DNA from: Palsa-504 sp050013055
Lineage (GTDB): Bacteria > Actinomycetota > Actinomycetes > Streptosporangiales > Streptosporangiaceae
NCBI GenBank assembly: GCA_050013055.1
Contig: JBEKGC010000002.1
Location: 3,257-67,256, forward strand
Direction: 5' to 3'
DNA: 64,000 bases
The notes under the pieces were generated by a model. It saw only the letters and a program-made list of their open reading frames with translations. It was not told the origin of the DNA and made no database searches. A program made the position numbers and the translations under genes. This document shows, one piece after another, positions 9,549 to 17,900 of the stretch. Positions within the stretch are counted from its first letter, which is position 1. The number at the start of each line of letters is the position of its first letter.

Positions 9549-10309
9549 CCGAACGTCCCCGGGTTTCAGTGGTCGTGCCCGCCTACAACGAAGGCGAGGA
9601 CGTCCTCAGCGTGCTGGACCGGCTGTTCGAGTCGGTGCGTCTGCCGTGTGAGGTGCTGGTGGTCGTCGACTCCGCCGACGACACGACCATTCCCGTGGCC
9701 GAGGAGTACGCGCTGAAGGAACCGCGGCTGAAGTACCTGGTCAACACCTATGGCCCCGGTCCCGCCAACGCGATCAGGTACGGCATCGACGCGGCGGACG
9801 CCCCGGTCGCCGTGGTCACCATGGCCGACGGATGCGACGACGCCAGGCAGATCGACGATCTCGTCCGGCTGGTGGAGCGCGGGGTGGCGGTGGCCGCCGC
9901 GTCCCGCTACATGCCCGGCGGCCAGCAAGTCGGCGGACCGGTCATCAAGGGCACGTTGTCCCGCCTGGCGGGCCGGTCGCTGCGGGCCCTTGCTCACGTC
10001 GGGACCAGGGACGCGACCAACTCGTTCAAGGCCTACTCCACCGAATTCGTCAGGGAGGTCGGCATCGACTCAAGGGACGGCTTCGAGATCGGCATCGAGC
10101 TGACCGCCAAGGCCAAGCGACTGCGCAGGCCGGTGGCGGAAATCCCGACCATCTGGCTGGACCGGCAGGCTGGGGTGTCGAACTTCAAAGTTGCTAAATG
10201 GGTGCCGAGTTACGTGCGCTGGTATCGTTTCGCCTTCGGACCGCAGCTGACGGCCGAGCAGGTCCGTCAGCGCGGGCCCGGTTCTCAGAGCCAGCAACGA
10301 GCGCAGTAG
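9545..10309 (+). CDS. GT2 glycosyltransferase, Dpm1-like
   Basis: The start is ATG 9545, overlapping the dehydrogenase stop; the open frame extends further upstream but only inside that gene. The 254-residue product is a soluble GT-A-fold transferase: SVVVPAYNEGEDV (residues 8-20) for nucleotide binding, VVDSADDTT, then MADGCDD (93-99) in place of the classical DxD, and a C-terminal QAGVSNFKVAKW like the GxSxFK segment of dolichol-phosphate-mannose synthases. No membrane helix is visible. Dpm1-like enzymes move a sugar from a nucleotide donor to a polyprenyl phosphate. Its place between a sugar dehydrogenase and an epimerase suggests it loads the resulting sugar on a lipid carrier for the neighbouring GT-C-like proteins; that is inference. 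Confidence 0.85.
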   Translation: MTERPRVSVVVPAYNEGEDVLSVLDRLFESVRLPCEVLVVVDSADDTTIPVAEEYALKEPRLKYLVNTYGPGPANAIRYGIDAADAPVAVVTMADGCDDARQIDDLVRLVERGVAVAAASRYMPGGQQVGGPVIKGTLSRLAGRSLRALAHVGTRDATNSFKAYSTEFVREVGIDSRDGFEIGIELTAKAKRLRRPVAEIPTIWLDRQAGVSNFKVAKWVPSYVRWYRFAFGPQLTAEQVRQRGPGSQSQQRAQ

Positions 10310-10326
10310 AAACGGCAGGAGACATC

Positions 10327-11352
10327 ATGGAGCAGGTTCTGGTCAGCGGGTCCGCGGGTTTCATCGGCGGGTACGTGGTCGAAGAACTGCTGAAACGTGG
10401 CTACGCGGTGATAGGCGTCGACAACTTCTCCAAGTACGGGAAGGTCAAGAAGTCCTACGACGATCATCCCCGTTACCGGCTCGTCGAAGGCGATGCCAGG
10501 GATGTCGGCCTGATAACCGGGCTGCTGACCGACTGCGATCACTTCATCGCGGGGGCCGCGATGATCGGCGGCATCTCCTACTTCCACACCTACGCCTATG
10601 ACCTGCTCGCCACCAACGAGCGCATCAGCGCGGCGTCCTGTGACGCGGCGATCGCCGCGCACCGGGATGGCCGGCTGCGCAAGGTCACCTACCTGTCCTC
10701 CTCCATGGTCTTCGAGAGCGCGGACGAATGGCCGTCCTACGAGGGCCAGCAGCGGGAGATCCCGCCGCCGCGGTCGTCCTACGGATTCCAGAAGCTGGCG
10801 GTGGAGTACTTCGCCCGGGCCGCGTGGGACCAGTACCGCCTTCCCTACACGGTGATCCGGCCGTTTAACTGCGTGGGCACCGGCGAGGGCCGGGCCCTGG
10901 GCGACGAGGAGATCCTGTCCGGGAATATCCGGCTGGCCATGAGCCACGTCGTGCCTGACCTGGTGCAGAAGGTACTCAAGGGTCAGGACCCTTTGCACAT
11001 CCTCGGTTCGGGGGACCAAATACGGCACTACACCTATGGCGGTGACCTAGCGGTGGGCGTGGTGACGGCGATGGAGCGCCAAGAGGCCAGGAACGAAGAT
11101 TTCAACCTCTCCACCGTGGAGAGCACCACCGTCCGGGAGCTGGCCGAAGTCATCTGGCGCAAGGTGCGCGGAACCGGGGTGCCGCTGCGGCTGGTCCACG
11201 ACGAGCCGTTCGAGTACGACGTGCACCGGCGCGTCCCGGCCACCGACAAGGCGAAGCGGGTGCTCGGCTTCGAGGCGACCACCACGTTGGACACCATGCT
11301 GGACGAAGTCATTCGCTGGATCGACGCGGCGATCAAGGCCGGAACCATCTGA
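10327..11352 (+). CDS. NAD-dependent epimerase/dehydratase (extended SDR)
   Basis: The start is ATG 10327 with AGGAG at 10317-10321, giving 341 residues. The Rossmann motif GSAGFIG is at residues 8-14, and the catalytic pair is Tyr152 and Lys156 (SSYGFQKLAVEYF) with SSSMVF before it. FNCVGTGEGRALG and ILGSGDQIRHYTYGGDLA match sugar-nucleotide 4-epimerases, 4,6-dehydratases and decarboxylases. The N-terminus carries no signal, so it acts in the cytoplasm. As third gene after the dehydrogenase and GT2 it probably interconverts the uronic-acid nucleotide sugar. Whether it is an epimerase, dehydratase or decarboxylase cannot be decided from the sequence. Confidence 0.85.
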   Translation: MEQVLVSGSAGFIGGYVVEELLKRGYAVIGVDNFSKYGKVKKSYDDHPRYRLVEGDARDVGLITGLLTDCDHFIAGAAMIGGISYFHTYAYDLLATNERISAASCDAAIAAHRDGRLRKVTYLSSSMVFESADEWPSYEGQQREIPPPRSSYGFQKLAVEYFARAAWDQYRLPYTVIRPFNCVGTGEGRALGDEEILSGNIRLAMSHVVPDLVQKVLKGQDPLHILGSGDQIRHYTYGGDLAVGVVTAMERQEARNEDFNLSTVESTTVRELAEVIWRKVRGTGVPLRLVHDEPFEYDVHRRVPATDKAKRVLGFEATTTLDTMLDEVIRWIDAAIKAGTI

Positions 11353-11354
11353 GC

Positions 11355-13034
11355 ATGGCGGCTGGCGGTGATCGGATAACGGCGGCGCCGGGGGCCGGGG
11401 CGGTGAACCCGGATGTCCAGGACCGCGCTACCGCCGGCCCCGGCGAGGCGGCCGGCGGCCCGGCGGCGGGGGGCGTGCCCGGGTCGGCGGGGTCGGGTTC
11501 GTCGGGTTCTTCCGGGCGACGGCCGTGGTGGGTCTGGGCGATTCCTTTCACCGCCTTGTTCGCCCTGCTCAGCGTGCGGAACCGCTTCCTTTTCAGCACC
11601 CGCCTGTACGAGCAGGGCGATGCGGGCGCCAACTCGATCCTGATCGCGCAGGCCAAGCACTTCACCCTGCTCGTCGGCAACTACTCGCGCGAGGGCTTCC
11701 ACCACCCTGGGCCCGCCTACATGTACGTGCAGGCCTTCGGCGAATACCTGTTCGCCGACGCCTTGCACGTGGTACCGACCGCGTGGAACGCGCACATGCT
11801 GGCCGTGTTCGCGCTGGACTGCTTCTTCGTCGCGCTGGCCGTCGCGGTGGTCTACGGCTGGACGCGCTCGGTGGCCGGCCCGGCGGCCTGCTTCGCCGTC
11901 TTCACCGGCTTCGCGATCGCCTACCCCCCGATCATCAATTCCGACTGGATGCCGTACATGTACGTGCTGGCGTACATGGTGTTCGTGATCGCGGCCGGAT
12001 CGCTCGTGGCCGGGCGCGCTCAGGACGCGTGGATCTTCGCCCTGACCGGCTGGTTCCTCATCCACGGGCATGCCTGCTTCCTGTTCTTCGTGCCGGTCAT
12101 CACCCTGGCCGTGCTCGCGGCCGTGCTGTGGCCGCACCGGCGCACGCTGCGGGCGTCGGTCCGCTCGTTCTTCCGCGAGCGGCGTGGAGTCTGGATTCCG
12201 GTCGCGGTCATCAGCGCGGTCTTCGCGCTGCCGATCGTCGTCAACCTGGTGCTGCACTGGCCGGGGGACTTCGGCAAGTACCTGTCCTACAGCAGTTCGG
12301 GACGGGCCGGCGGCCATGGCCTGCGGCAGGTGACGCGGTACGCGCTGTGGTTCTGGTGGCCGCACGGGCACACCTGGGTGGCCGGGCTTGTGCCGGTGGC
12401 GGGTTACGCGCTCGCGCTCGCTGTCACCGTCGGGCTGAGCCGCGGTCCGCTGCGCCGGCTCCTGCTCGCGCTGCTCGCCGTCAACGTGCTCTCGTCGCTG
12501 GCCTTCCTGTTCTACGCCGCAGTCGGGATCGACGACCTGACCGAGTACTACATCGGCTATTTCTACTGGTCAGCTCCCTTGGTCACGGTGCTGGTGGTGG
12601 TACTGGGCACGGTCGGGGCCATGCGCGCGCGGCTGGGTGCCTGCGTGGCGGTGCTGGCCGCAGTGGCCACCCTCGTCGTGTTCGCGGTCAACCCGGGCAC
12701 GCTAACCCGCAGCACCAACGACATTGACGAGTCGCTGCCGCGGGTAGTGGCGACGCTGGCCGCGCGGGCGCCAGGTCAGCTGATCGTGCTGCATATCCAG
12801 CACGATGCCTGGGTCGAGACGACCGGGTTTCTCGTCCAGGCCGAACGCACAGGGGTCAAGGTATGCCTGGACTACCCGCGGCTGGAGTTCCTGATGACCG
12901 GGCAGTTCATCTGCACGCCCGCGCAGGTCGCCAGCGGCCGGGGTTACTGGTTCTACCTGCCGCAGAGCATCCCGCCCGGCGCTCGTGTCATCCTGCGCTT
13001 CAGCCATGTCGCGGTGGCGCCCGCGTCGGGATGA
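11355..13034 (+). CDS. Polytopic membrane protein, family B copy 2 (GT-C-like)
   Basis: A 559-residue paralogue of the protein at 3472, starting three bases after the epimerase stop. It has the same diagnostic loops: VRNRFLFSTRLYEQGDAGANSIL, then GNYSREGFHHPGPAYMYVQ and LHVVPTAWNAHML. The middle of the protein (FALTGWFLIHGHACFLFFVPVI, the Trp-rich YALWFWWPHGH) and the tail (TTGFLVQAERTGV, GQFICTPAQVASG) also align closely. Its N-terminal cytoplasmic extension of about 50 residues is Gly/Ser/Pro-rich and longer than in copy 1. The close spacing to the sugar genes suggests co-transcription. Function is inferred as for copy 1. Confidence 0.75.
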   Translation: MAAGGDRITAAPGAGAVNPDVQDRATAGPGEAAGGPAAGGVPGSAGSGSSGSSGRRPWWVWAIPFTALFALLSVRNRFLFSTRLYEQGDAGANSILIAQAKHFTLLVGNYSREGFHHPGPAYMYVQAFGEYLFADALHVVPTAWNAHMLAVFALDCFFVALAVAVVYGWTRSVAGPAACFAVFTGFAIAYPPIINSDWMPYMYVLAYMVFVIAAGSLVAGRAQDAWIFALTGWFLIHGHACFLFFVPVITLAVLAAVLWPHRRTLRASVRSFFRERRGVWIPVAVISAVFALPIVVNLVLHWPGDFGKYLSYSSSGRAGGHGLRQVTRYALWFWWPHGHTWVAGLVPVAGYALALAVTVGLSRGPLRRLLLALLAVNVLSSLAFLFYAAVGIDDLTEYYIGYFYWSAPLVTVLVVVLGTVGAMRARLGACVAVLAAVATLVVFAVNPGTLTRSTNDIDESLPRVVATLAARAPGQLIVLHIQHDAWVETTGFLVQAERTGVKVCLDYPRLEFLMTGQFICTPAQVASGRGYWFYLPQSIPPGARVILRFSHVAVAPASG

Positions 13035-13041
13035 GCCGCAG

Positions 13042-14670
13042 ATGACCGTGGGCGGGCGCGAGCATCAGGTCACGGTCCCGATCACTGCGACAGCACCGCC
13101 GCCCAGGGGCCGGCGAACGGGACGGGCGGGCCTGATCGCGGGCGTGGCCGCGATCCTCTTCTTCTGCTACTGGCGCCAGTCTCTGTCGGTGTCGCTGTCC
13201 TCGGACGGCTCGAGCAACGTGCTGCAGGCATGGGACATGCTGCACGGAAACCTGCTGCTGTCGCACTGGCAGGTCTCGGACGTGTCCTTCTACACCACAG
13301 AACTGCCTCAGTACATGCTGGTCGAGGCCGTGGGCGGCGGCCTGGGGGTCTGGGTGGTGCACGTGGCCGCCGCCATGACCTATACGCTGCTCGTGCTGCT
13401 CGCCGCCCTGCTCGCCCAAGGCCAGGCCCGCGGACGGGCGGGCCTGGCCCGCGCGCTGCTCGCCGCGGGTCTCATGCTGGCGCCTCAGCTGAGCGCCACC
13501 GGGATCGTGCTGCTGTCCCCTGACCACACCGGCACGGCGGTCCCACTGCTGCTGATCTGGCTGCTGATCGACCGGCTCAGCCCGCGGTGGATGGTGCCCG
13601 TTCTTGTCGGGCTGCTGTTTACCTGGGTGACGGCGGCCGACTCGATCGTGCTGCTGACCGGCGTCATCCCGCTGGTGCTGGCGGGCGTGCTGCGGGCCGT
13701 CCCGATGCTCGTCCGGCCCGCGGCCAGGACCGCCGCCCGGTGGTACGAGCTTGCCCTCGCGGCCGCGGCCGCGGCGGGCGGCGTGGCCGGGGAGTTCGCG
13801 CCGCGGGTCATCACCGCCCTGGGCGGGTACCAGCAGGCGACGGTGGGCACCGACACGGCCCTCGGCCAGCTGCCGCACGGATCCTGGGTGACGCTCCAGG
13901 CTTTCCTTGAGATCTTCGGCGCGAACATCTTCGGCGCGAGCTTTGACGGCGCGACACCCGTGATCGAGGTCGTCTTCGTGGCGCTGCACCTAGCCGGGGT
14001 GATCGCCGTGGTCTGGGCGCTGGGCCTGGCCGTCGCGCGGTTCTTCCGCGCTGGCGCGGAGATCGTGCCCGTCTTCGCCGCCGCCGTGCTGCTGAACGTG
14101 GGCGCTTACCTGGTCAGCGCGCAGGCACACGACCTGCTTGGCGCGCGTGAGATGGTCGAGGTGCTTCCGCTCGGCGCGGTGCTGGCCGGCCGTGTCCTCG
14201 GCGACCGGGTGCTGGCGTGGATACCGGTGGCGAGAAGCTGGTTCGTGCCCGTGCTCATCGTGCTCGCGGCCAGCTACCTGGCCGCGCTCGGCTATGGCGC
14301 CGCGCAGTCCCCTGTTCTCCCCGCTAACGAGCGCCTGGCCAGCTGGCTGGTCGCGCACCGGCTCAGCGACGGGCTGGCCGGCTACTGGCAGGCCAACAGC
14401 ACGACCGTGGACAGCGGCCGCCGCGTCCAGGTCAGCTCGGTCATACAGGGTGCTGACGGCAAGCTGGTGCCGTACCAATGGGAAACCGATGACACGAACT
14501 ACGACCCGGCCAGGCATGACGCCACCTTCCTCGTGGCGGGCGGGCCGGCCGGGTTGCAGGGCGGCCAGGCGGCCGCGGCGCTCACCTTCGGCCGTCCGGC
14601 CCGGATCTATCACGCCGACGGCTACACCATCATGGTCTGGAACACCAACGTGCTGGCCCGGCTCGGCTAG
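13042..14670 (+). CDS. Polytopic membrane protein, family A copy 3 (GT-C-like)
   Basis: ATG 13042 is chosen as start because it lies just after the family B stop with GGGA upstream; frame extension to 12985 would run inside that gene. The 542-residue product carries SSDGSSNVLQAWDMLHGN, DVSFYTTELPQYMLVEAV, VVHVAAAMTYTL and SPDHTGTAVPLLLIWLLIDR. Its C-terminal domain has LASWLVAHRL, GLAGYWQAN, TNYDPARHDATFLV and YTIMVWNTNVLARLG. It is the positional and sequence counterpart of the family A gene at 5076: both follow a family B gene and precede a reversed family C gene. A GT-C role is inferred. Confidence 0.75.
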   Translation: MTVGGREHQVTVPITATAPPPRGRRTGRAGLIAGVAAILFFCYWRQSLSVSLSSDGSSNVLQAWDMLHGNLLLSHWQVSDVSFYTTELPQYMLVEAVGGGLGVWVVHVAAAMTYTLLVLLAALLAQGQARGRAGLARALLAAGLMLAPQLSATGIVLLSPDHTGTAVPLLLIWLLIDRLSPRWMVPVLVGLLFTWVTAADSIVLLTGVIPLVLAGVLRAVPMLVRPAARTAARWYELALAAAAAAGGVAGEFAPRVITALGGYQQATVGTDTALGQLPHGSWVTLQAFLEIFGANIFGASFDGATPVIEVVFVALHLAGVIAVVWALGLAVARFFRAGAEIVPVFAAAVLLNVGAYLVSAQAHDLLGAREMVEVLPLGAVLAGRVLGDRVLAWIPVARSWFVPVLIVLAASYLAALGYGAAQSPVLPANERLASWLVAHRLSDGLAGYWQANSTTVDSGRRVQVSSVIQGADGKLVPYQWETDDTNYDPARHDATFLVAGGPAGLQGGQAAAALTFGRPARIYHADGYTIMVWNTNVLARLG

Positions 14671-14724
14671 CCGGGGCTTCGGACCGGCGGAACGGCACGC
14701 CGGATGGCCGGGACAGGATCCGGA

Positions 14725-15972
14725 TTACATGTACAGGATGCGGCGCCTGGCCACCACCACAAGCGCGGGCAGGACGCAGGCCGCGATCGGGCCGAGGTAA
14801 TGCCAGGACAGATACCGCCGTGGCGTGGCTATCAGCAGGACCAGCGCCATCAGGTAGGGCTCGATGAGAGAGCGTCCGTCGCCGAACGTGCTCGTCCAGG
14901 TCTGGCTGGACAGCAGGCCGAGCTGGAGCACGAAGAAGACGAACGCGACCGGCTCATGCGCGGGCGCGGTGGTGACGAACAGCACGGCCAGCCCGGCGAG
15001 GAGGAAGATCGCCACCGTGGCGTACTCGAGCAGGTCGATGTCGACCGGGCTCAGGTGGCTGGTGTTGATGTTAGCGATGTCGTAATTCAGCGCGTTGACC
15101 ATGGCCGTGAACGGCACGGTGAGGTTGCGGCTGCCGTTCGCGACCAGCGGGAAGTCGCCCTTGACGACGAAGTACACCGCGATTTCCAGCAGGCCGTACA
15201 CCACGGCAGGAACGGCCCAGACCAGGTCGGGCAGGCCCAGGCCGCTCCGGCGGCGGGCTATCGCGATGAGCCGGCTGACGGCGATGGCCGCGGGAGCGAG
15301 CAGAATCGTTTCCCTGGTGATCGCGCCCACGGTGAACAGGACGGTGGCGAGCACGTAGGCGGCCCGGCCGCGCCGGCGGTAGGCCAGCAGGCCGCCCAGC
15401 ATGCAGGCCTCGGCCAGCGGCTCCGCGGTGTCCCGGCCGACGCTGATGACCAGGCCGAAGTAGGCGGCGAAGGCCAGCCCCCACAGGGCGTGACGGCCGG
15501 ACTCGCGGGCGAACATCCCGCCCAGGACGGCGATGGCCGCCACCGCCAGGAGGTTGATCACGACCAGGACGACCGGGACGAACTGGTGCTGGCCGAGGGA
15601 GAGCAGCCAGGCCAGCGCCGGGTACCCGATGCGGGTGTACCGGTAGGACTGATCCATGGTGATGCCGAACGCGGTCGCGTTCCAGTTGGCCGGGTCCAGC
15701 GCGAGCCGGTAGTAGAACTGCCCGTCGTAACCCGCCGAGGGGACGAGCAGCAAGCCGTGGGGGAGCTGACTGCGGTCGGTGTAGACGTGCCCGGCCATGA
15801 TGAACCGGTTGACATGACCCTGAGCCCAGGTTTGCCAGCGGGCCAGGGCGAAACCGAGCCAGCCGCAGAAAGCGATGGCACCAGGAACGACAGGCCGGTT
15901 CCATTTCGGCCATCGCGATGGCGGGCCTGGCCGGAGGGACCTATCCTCATCCGGTGTGGAAGTGAGCTGCAA
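14725..15972 (-). CDS. Polytopic membrane protein, family C copy 2 (GT-C-like)
   Basis: A 415-residue paralogue of the protein at 6729, also reversed relative to its B-A neighbours. The start is TTG (complement of 15970-15972), supported by GGAGG seven bases before it on the minus strand. Key loops are ARWQTWAQGHVNRFIMAGH, GYDGQFYYRLALDP (81-94) and DQSYRYTRIGYPALAWLLSLGQ. Later come SVGRDTAEPLAEA and ITRETILL. About ten hydrophobic segments are visible. The stop is 54 bases from the stop of the convergent family A gene. A membrane glycosyltransferase function is inferred from the GYDGQFYY loop and topology. Confidence 0.75.
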   Translation of the reverse strand: MQLTSTPDEDRSLRPGPPSRWPKWNRPVVPGAIAFCGWLGFALARWQTWAQGHVNRFIMAGHVYTDRSQLPHGLLLVPSAGYDGQFYYRLALDPANWNATAFGITMDQSYRYTRIGYPALAWLLSLGQHQFVPVVLVVINLLAVAAIAVLGGMFARESGRHALWGLAFAAYFGLVISVGRDTAEPLAEACMLGGLLAYRRRGRAAYVLATVLFTVGAITRETILLAPAAIAVSRLIAIARRRSGLGLPDLVWAVPAVVYGLLEIAVYFVVKGDFPLVANGSRNLTVPFTAMVNALNYDIANINTSHLSPVDIDLLEYATVAIFLLAGLAVLFVTTAPAHEPVAFVFFVLQLGLLSSQTWTSTFGDGRSLIEPYLMALVLLIATPRRYLSWHYLGPIAACVLPALVVVARRRILYM

Positions 15973-16090
15973 CCGCGGGCCTCCACCATGGCTGTCTCAG
16001 CGGGAAGGGCAAAGGGTGGGGTGGCCAGGCGGCTGAAGCCTACCAGAGCGTCGTCATACCCTGTAACAGCCGTAACGAACCTGATAGGCA

Positions 16091-17839
16091 GTGACGATGA
16101 CACCGGGCCAGATGACACCGGGCCAGCTAACACCGGACGCCGGGCCCCCCGGGCGAGTGGCCAGGCGGCCAGGTGGCCGGGTGCTCCCCGGCGTCGCGGC
16201 CGTCCTGGGTGTGGTCCTGCTTTTCGTCGCCTACCTGCAAGTATCCCGCACCTATCCGGAGAATTCCGACGAGTCGAACGACCTGCTCATGGCGTGGGAC
16301 ATGCTGCACGGGAATGTGCTGCTGCACGGCTGGTCCCTGTCAGATGTCTCGTTCCTGACCACCGAGCTGCCGCAGTACGTCATGCTCGAACGTTTCTTCG
16401 GCCTCCATACTGACATCGCCCACATCGCCGCGGCGATGACCTACACGCTCGTGGTCGTGCTCGCCGTGTTGCTCGCCAGGGGGGCCAAGGGGGCCGACGA
16501 GGCCAAGGGGGCCGACGGGAAGGTGCCCGCGCGGGAGGCATGGGCGCGGATGCTGCTGACGGCCGGCCTGGTCTTCGCTCCCCAGCTCGGCGTCGGGGTC
16601 TTTGTCCTGTTGCTGTCCCTCGGGCACATCGGCACCGCTGTTCCGCTGATGCTGACCTGGCTGGTCATGGATCGTGCTGGCCCGGCGGGCCGGCTGGGAC
16701 GCTGGGTTCCTGTCGTGGTCGGAGTGCTGCTGACGTGGGTGCTTGTCGCCGACCCGCTGGTGCTGGTGGTAGGGGTTTTCCCGCTCGTGGCGGTGTGCGC
16801 CCTGCGGGTCGGCCGCGGGCTGATCGCGGCCCGGCGTCAGGCCGGCCCGGATAACCCGGATAGCGCTGCCGACCGGGGCTGGCTCACCGGCGGCCTGGCC
16901 GCGCAGTGGTACGAGGTGTCCCTGGCCGTCGCGGCCATCCTGGCCGAGGGGCTGGCCTGGCTGGCCGGCCGGCTGCTGCGGGCCAGCGGCGCGTTCACCT
17001 TGCACCCGGTGCCGTACCATCTGGCGCCGCTGCGCACCTGGCCGGAGCACGCCCGGGTGACCGGGGAGGGACTGCTCGCGCTGTTCGGCGCCAGGCCGCA
17101 GGGCCCGGCAGTCGAGCTGGCCTTCGCCCTGGTGCACCTGGCCGGGGTAGCCCTGGTCCTCTGGGCCATCTGCCGGGTGGCCAGGCACTTTGCCAGCTGG
17201 CCCGACATGGTCAGCCAGATCCTGCTCGTCGCCATGGTCGTCAACGTCGTGTTGTACGTGCCGAGCACGCTGGCCGACGCCACCGACCTGAACGCCAGGG
17301 AGTTCGCCGTCGTCCTGCCGTTCGGAGCCGTGCTGGCCGGCCGCACCCTGGCGGCCAGCCTGCTCGGCCGCGAGGCCGGGGCGCGGCGCCGGCTGCGGCC
17401 GGTGCGGCTGGCCGGGCTGGTCGTGCTGGCCGGCTACGCGGCCAGCCTCGGCTACGCCGCGGCCCAGCCGTCGGTCCCGGCGGCCAACCAGCGGCTCGCG
17501 GCGTTCCTGGCCGCGCATCATCTGACCAGCGGCATCGGCGGGTACTGGGAGTCGAGCGTCGTCACCGTGGGCAGCGACGGTGCCGTCACGATCAGGGCGG
17601 TGGCGCCGGGAACCTTGCAGCCGGACCTGTGGGAATCCAAGGCCTCCTGGTACGACCCCGGCTCGCATCAGGCGACGTTCCTGGTCACCGACAGCGCGTC
17701 CGGGTTCTTCAATCACTGGCAGCCCGGAGCCGCGGCGCTCGCCGCCTTCGGGCGGCCGGCCCGCACCTACCACGACGGCCCGTACACCGTGTATGTCTGG
17801 GACAAGAACCTGCTGGTCCAGGTCGACCGTCTCGGTTAG
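16091..17839 (+). CDS. Polytopic membrane protein, family A copy 4 (GT-C-like)
   Basis: A 582-residue member of family A. The start is GTG 16091 or ATG 16097; neither has a strong ribosome site. The N-terminus reads MTPGQMTPGQLTP from a 15-base unit repeated twice with a third degenerate copy. Motifs are NSDESNDLLMAWDMLHGN, SDVSFLTTELPQYVMLERF and HIAAAMTYTLVVV, then LSLGHIGTAVPLMLTWLVMDR as in copy 1. A cytoplasmic loop has a second in-frame duplication (GAKGADEAKGADG). The C-terminal domain contains GIGGYWESS, SWYDPGSHQATFLV, GFFNHWQPG and a final YTVYVWDKNLL. It groups with copy 1, so the two bracket the whole duplicated array. The next gene is pafA. Confidence 0.75.
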   Translation: MTMTPGQMTPGQLTPDAGPPGRVARRPGGRVLPGVAAVLGVVLLFVAYLQVSRTYPENSDESNDLLMAWDMLHGNVLLHGWSLSDVSFLTTELPQYVMLERFFGLHTDIAHIAAAMTYTLVVVLAVLLARGAKGADEAKGADGKVPAREAWARMLLTAGLVFAPQLGVGVFVLLLSLGHIGTAVPLMLTWLVMDRAGPAGRLGRWVPVVVGVLLTWVLVADPLVLVVGVFPLVAVCALRVGRGLIAARRQAGPDNPDSAADRGWLTGGLAAQWYEVSLAVAAILAEGLAWLAGRLLRASGAFTLHPVPYHLAPLRTWPEHARVTGEGLLALFGARPQGPAVELAFALVHLAGVALVLWAICRVARHFASWPDMVSQILLVAMVVNVVLYVPSTLADATDLNAREFAVVLPFGAVLAGRTLAASLLGREAGARRRLRPVRLAGLVVLAGYAASLGYAAAQPSVPAANQRLAAFLAAHHLTSGIGGYWESSVVTVGSDGAVTIRAVAPGTLQPDLWESKASWYDPGSHQATFLVTDSASGFFNHWQPGAAALAAFGRPARTYHDGPYTVYVWDKNLLVQVDRLG

Positions 17840-17867
17840 GCGGGCGACCCGGCCGGCCCGGATGCTG

Positions 17868-17894
17868 TTGTCAGTGGGCGGCGGGACGTAGCCT
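17868..17894 (+). promoter_or_regulatory. Candidate pafA promoter with TTGTCAGTG
   Basis: TTGTCAGTG (17868-17876) is followed 12 bases later by TAGCCT (17889-17894), six bases before the GTG start of pafA, which would fit a leaderless or nearly leaderless transcript. The 9-mer equals the upstream half of the RecA-NDp/PafBC DNA-damage promoter consensus. The known spacing is 8, not 12, so PafBC control is only a possibility. Confidence 0.4.
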
Positions 17895-17900
17895 TGGCGG

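Noticed and set aside
14704..16413. A 569-codon plus-strand frame opposite the family C gene
   Set aside because: The product is Arg/Gly/Gln-rich with no hydrophobic segments; the minus-strand frame has the conserved GYDGQFYY membrane protein.
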